Assembly (NCBI RefSeq): GCF_000732605.1
Contig: NZ_JPME01000014.1
Span: 1 to 64,000 of the forward strand
Length of the DNA: 64,000 nt
Source: Lacrimispora celerecrescens
GTDB taxonomy: Bacteria > Bacillota > Clostridia > Lachnospirales > Lachnospiraceae
Direction: 5' to 3'
Position numbers and translations under genes: made by a program
Notes under the pieces: model-generated
The model's database searches: none
What the model was told of the DNA's origin: nothing
The model's input: the letters and a program-made list of their open reading frames with translations, nothing else
In this document: positions 62,856 to 64,000 of the stretch, in pieces
How the letters are laid out: each line of letters begins with the position of its first letter
How positions within the stretch are numbered: the stretch's first letter is position 1

Positions 62856-63359
62856 TCAATAGCTTCTCAGCTTGTCACTGCCATCATCCTTTGTATTTTC
62901 CAGGCGTTTCACCACTACGTAGTAGCCTGTATTGCCATCGACCTTTACATAAACCCGGTCGCCAACCTTATGTCCAATAATAGCCCTTCCCAATGGAGAC
63001 TCTGAGCTGATAAGGCCCTTCATGGAATTTCCGCGGACGGTTGTCACAAGCTTGTAGGTCTCCTCCTCTTCATCATCCTCAAAATATAAGTCAACCGTAT
63101 TATAGAGCCCGATCTCATCGTCTTTGGATTCATCGGATATGATCTGAGCTGTCTTTATCATCTTCTCCAGATAACGGATCCTGCTTTCATTCTGGTTCTT
63201 ATCCTTTTTTGCGGCATGATATTCAAAATTTTCACTTAAATCCCCATGAGCTCTTGCTTCTTTTACCGCTTCTAATGCTTCTTTTCGAACGACCAGCTTC
63301 CGATAGTCTATTTCTTCCTGCATTTTCTTAATATCATTGTCCGTTAATTTATCAAACAC
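62856..63359 (-). CDS. greA: transcription elongation factor GreA
   Basis: 167 residues; the start is GTG at 63359 with AAGGA upstream. The N-terminal coiled coil carries DLSENFEYHAAKKDKNQNESRI, whose acidic tip stimulates RNA cleavage in stalled RNA polymerase. The C-terminal FKBP-like domain holds GLISSESPLGRAIIGHKVGDRVYV. Slightly longer than the usual 158 residues. Confidence 0.96.
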   Translation of the reverse strand: MFDKLTDNDIKKMQEEIDYRKLVVRKEALEAVKEARAHGDLSENFEYHAAKKDKNQNESRIRYLEKMIKTAQIISDESKDDEIGLYNTVDLYFEDDEEEETYKLVTTVRGNSMKGLISSESPLGRAIIGHKVGDRVYVKVDGNTGYYVVVKRLENTKDDGSDKLRSY

Positions 63360-63399
63360 GTTGTTCCTTCCCTCTTTCTACATTCTCCTATAGAGTCCA

Positions 63400-64000
63400 T
63401 CATTCCTTCTTCTGGGCAATTACTTCAATTCGCCCGGAAGCAGTCCCCACATGGCGATATGATCTTATGGAAAGTCCACATTTTTCCGCCAGAGCGTCTA
63501 TTCCCCTGTCCGTCATGCAGACCTCTGCCACTTCTCCCTTCCACATGGAAGCCCCCTTTTTTTCCAGATTTTTAATAGATTTATCAAGATCAGGGCCGTC
63601 AAACCAGAGAATCCCGTCCTCTGCTAAGTACTCCGCCGCCTGGGTCAGGATCAACTTCAAATCCTGAGTGCGGGAGATCCGGTCAATAAGGACAATCCGG
63701 TATGCCTTCTTATCACCTTCGATCTGTCCACCGGCTTCCTCCAGAGACATTGCCTGTGGATGATATCCGGCCTTTCTGGCCTCTTTATATAAAGGGCTTC
63801 TCTCTTCACCGATAAACAGCATGGTTCCTCCTGCTGCAAATTCACCTATGTCAGCTAAGAGCCGTTCACATCTTACTTTTGTGCGGTTTGTCCCCTTCTT
63901 TCTGTTTACAAGCCGGCTTTCTTCCCTTGCAAGGTAGTAATTTCCGCAATCCCTGCATTTCATAAAGACCCTGACGGGCTCAAGCACATATTGATCCGCA
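63400..64000 (-). CDS. zinc-ribbon protein, possibly methyltransferase-like (5' end outside the window)
   Basis: The reading frame is open to the right edge of the window, so the true start may lie outside; an internal ATG at 63963 would give 187 residues. A CRDCG zinc-ribbon knuckle follows this ATG. The rest looks like a degenerate Rossmann domain (GTMLFIGEERSPLYKEARKAGY; YRIVLIDRIS; LAEDGILWFDGPD), as in class I methyltransferases. I cannot name the function. It is followed by greA after 40 nt. Confidence 0.6.
   Translation of the reverse strand, partial: ADQYVLEPVRVFMKCRDCGNYYLAREESRLVNRKKGTNRTKVRCERLLADIGEFAAGGTMLFIGEERSPLYKEARKAGYHPQAMSLEEAGGQIEGDKKAYRIVLIDRISRTQDLKLILTQAAEYLAEDGILWFDGPDLDKSIKNLEKKGASMWKGEVAEVCMTDRGIDALAEKCGLSIRSYRHVGTASGRIEVIAQKKE

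Overview
The window looks like a chromosome segment of a Gram-positive, spore-forming anaerobe of the Lachnospiraceae (Clostridium cluster XIVa, Lacrimispora/Enterocloster-like). This rests on the 5' end of a 16S rRNA gene with a cluster-XIVa-type V1 start, strong AGGAGG-type ribosome binding sites, moderate GC, two Csp/S8-type spore-germination-like proteins, and gene families typical of that group (class III fructose-bisphosphatase, NlpC/P60 hydrolases, HAAS-domain protein, YesMN-type two-component system). The genus is an inference; no database search was possible.

Layout. 1-480: start of an rRNA operon leaving the window on the minus strand, with two tandem consensus promoters. 836-1011: a tRNA-Leu(TAG) with its own promoter and terminator. 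1395-3551: small accessory genes (ANT(6)-like adenylyltransferase, NUDIX, 2H phosphoesterase). 3726-7918: two convergent S8/Csp-like proteins that both carry Gly instead of the catalytic Ser, enclosing a 60-residue protein and a holin-like membrane protein. 8019-8442: intergenic region with candidate small RNAs. 8443-12660: a 1405-residue surface protein. 12839-23227: a probable pectin (rhamnogalacturonan/galacturonide) utilisation cluster with an ABC sugar importer, a YesMN-like two-component system, GH105, an AraC regulator and a GH4 enzyme. 23313-32930: mostly housekeeping minus-strand genes (metallophosphoesterases, rdgB, papain-like protease, rRNA methyltransferase, rhodanese, two NlpC/P60 proteins, HAAS-domain protein, fbp). 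33157-38579: small accessory genes, including an SRAP protein, a LexA-box-controlled dinB with a co-transcribed partner, a 30-residue Cys-rich peptide and a 22-residue peptide gene with its own signals. 38669-47203: Fe-alcohol dehydrogenase, M23 peptidase, and a complete agmatine deiminase operon with a divergent membrane LuxR-type regulator. 47231-55242: a six-gene amino acid operon leuB-ilvD-ilvB-serC-serA-DUF1015. 55471-59779: a Gld-type ABC exporter whose ATPase gene is frameshifted. 59962-64000: OGG, HAD phosphatase, MATE exporter, greA and a partial zinc-ribbon gene.

How genes work together. The pectin cluster couples sensing (histidine kinase and AraC-type response regulator), import (solute-binding protein and two permeases) and cytoplasmic degradation (GH105 and GH4), as in the lpl/yte/yes region of Bacillus subtilis. 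The agu operon converts agmatine to putrescine with substrate-level ATP formation. Two NlpC/P60 genes and the 22-residue peptide gene share TGTTAC-N5-type direct repeats at their promoters, so they may belong to one cell-wall (WalR/PhoP-type) regulon.

Most noteworthy: the paired pseudoprotease-like Csp proteins; two candidate promoter-to-terminator small RNAs with similar C-rich terminator loops; the orphan 22-residue peptide gene with WalR-like boxes; the 30-residue peptide with nine cysteines; and an SOS-box dinB operon with an unknown partner.
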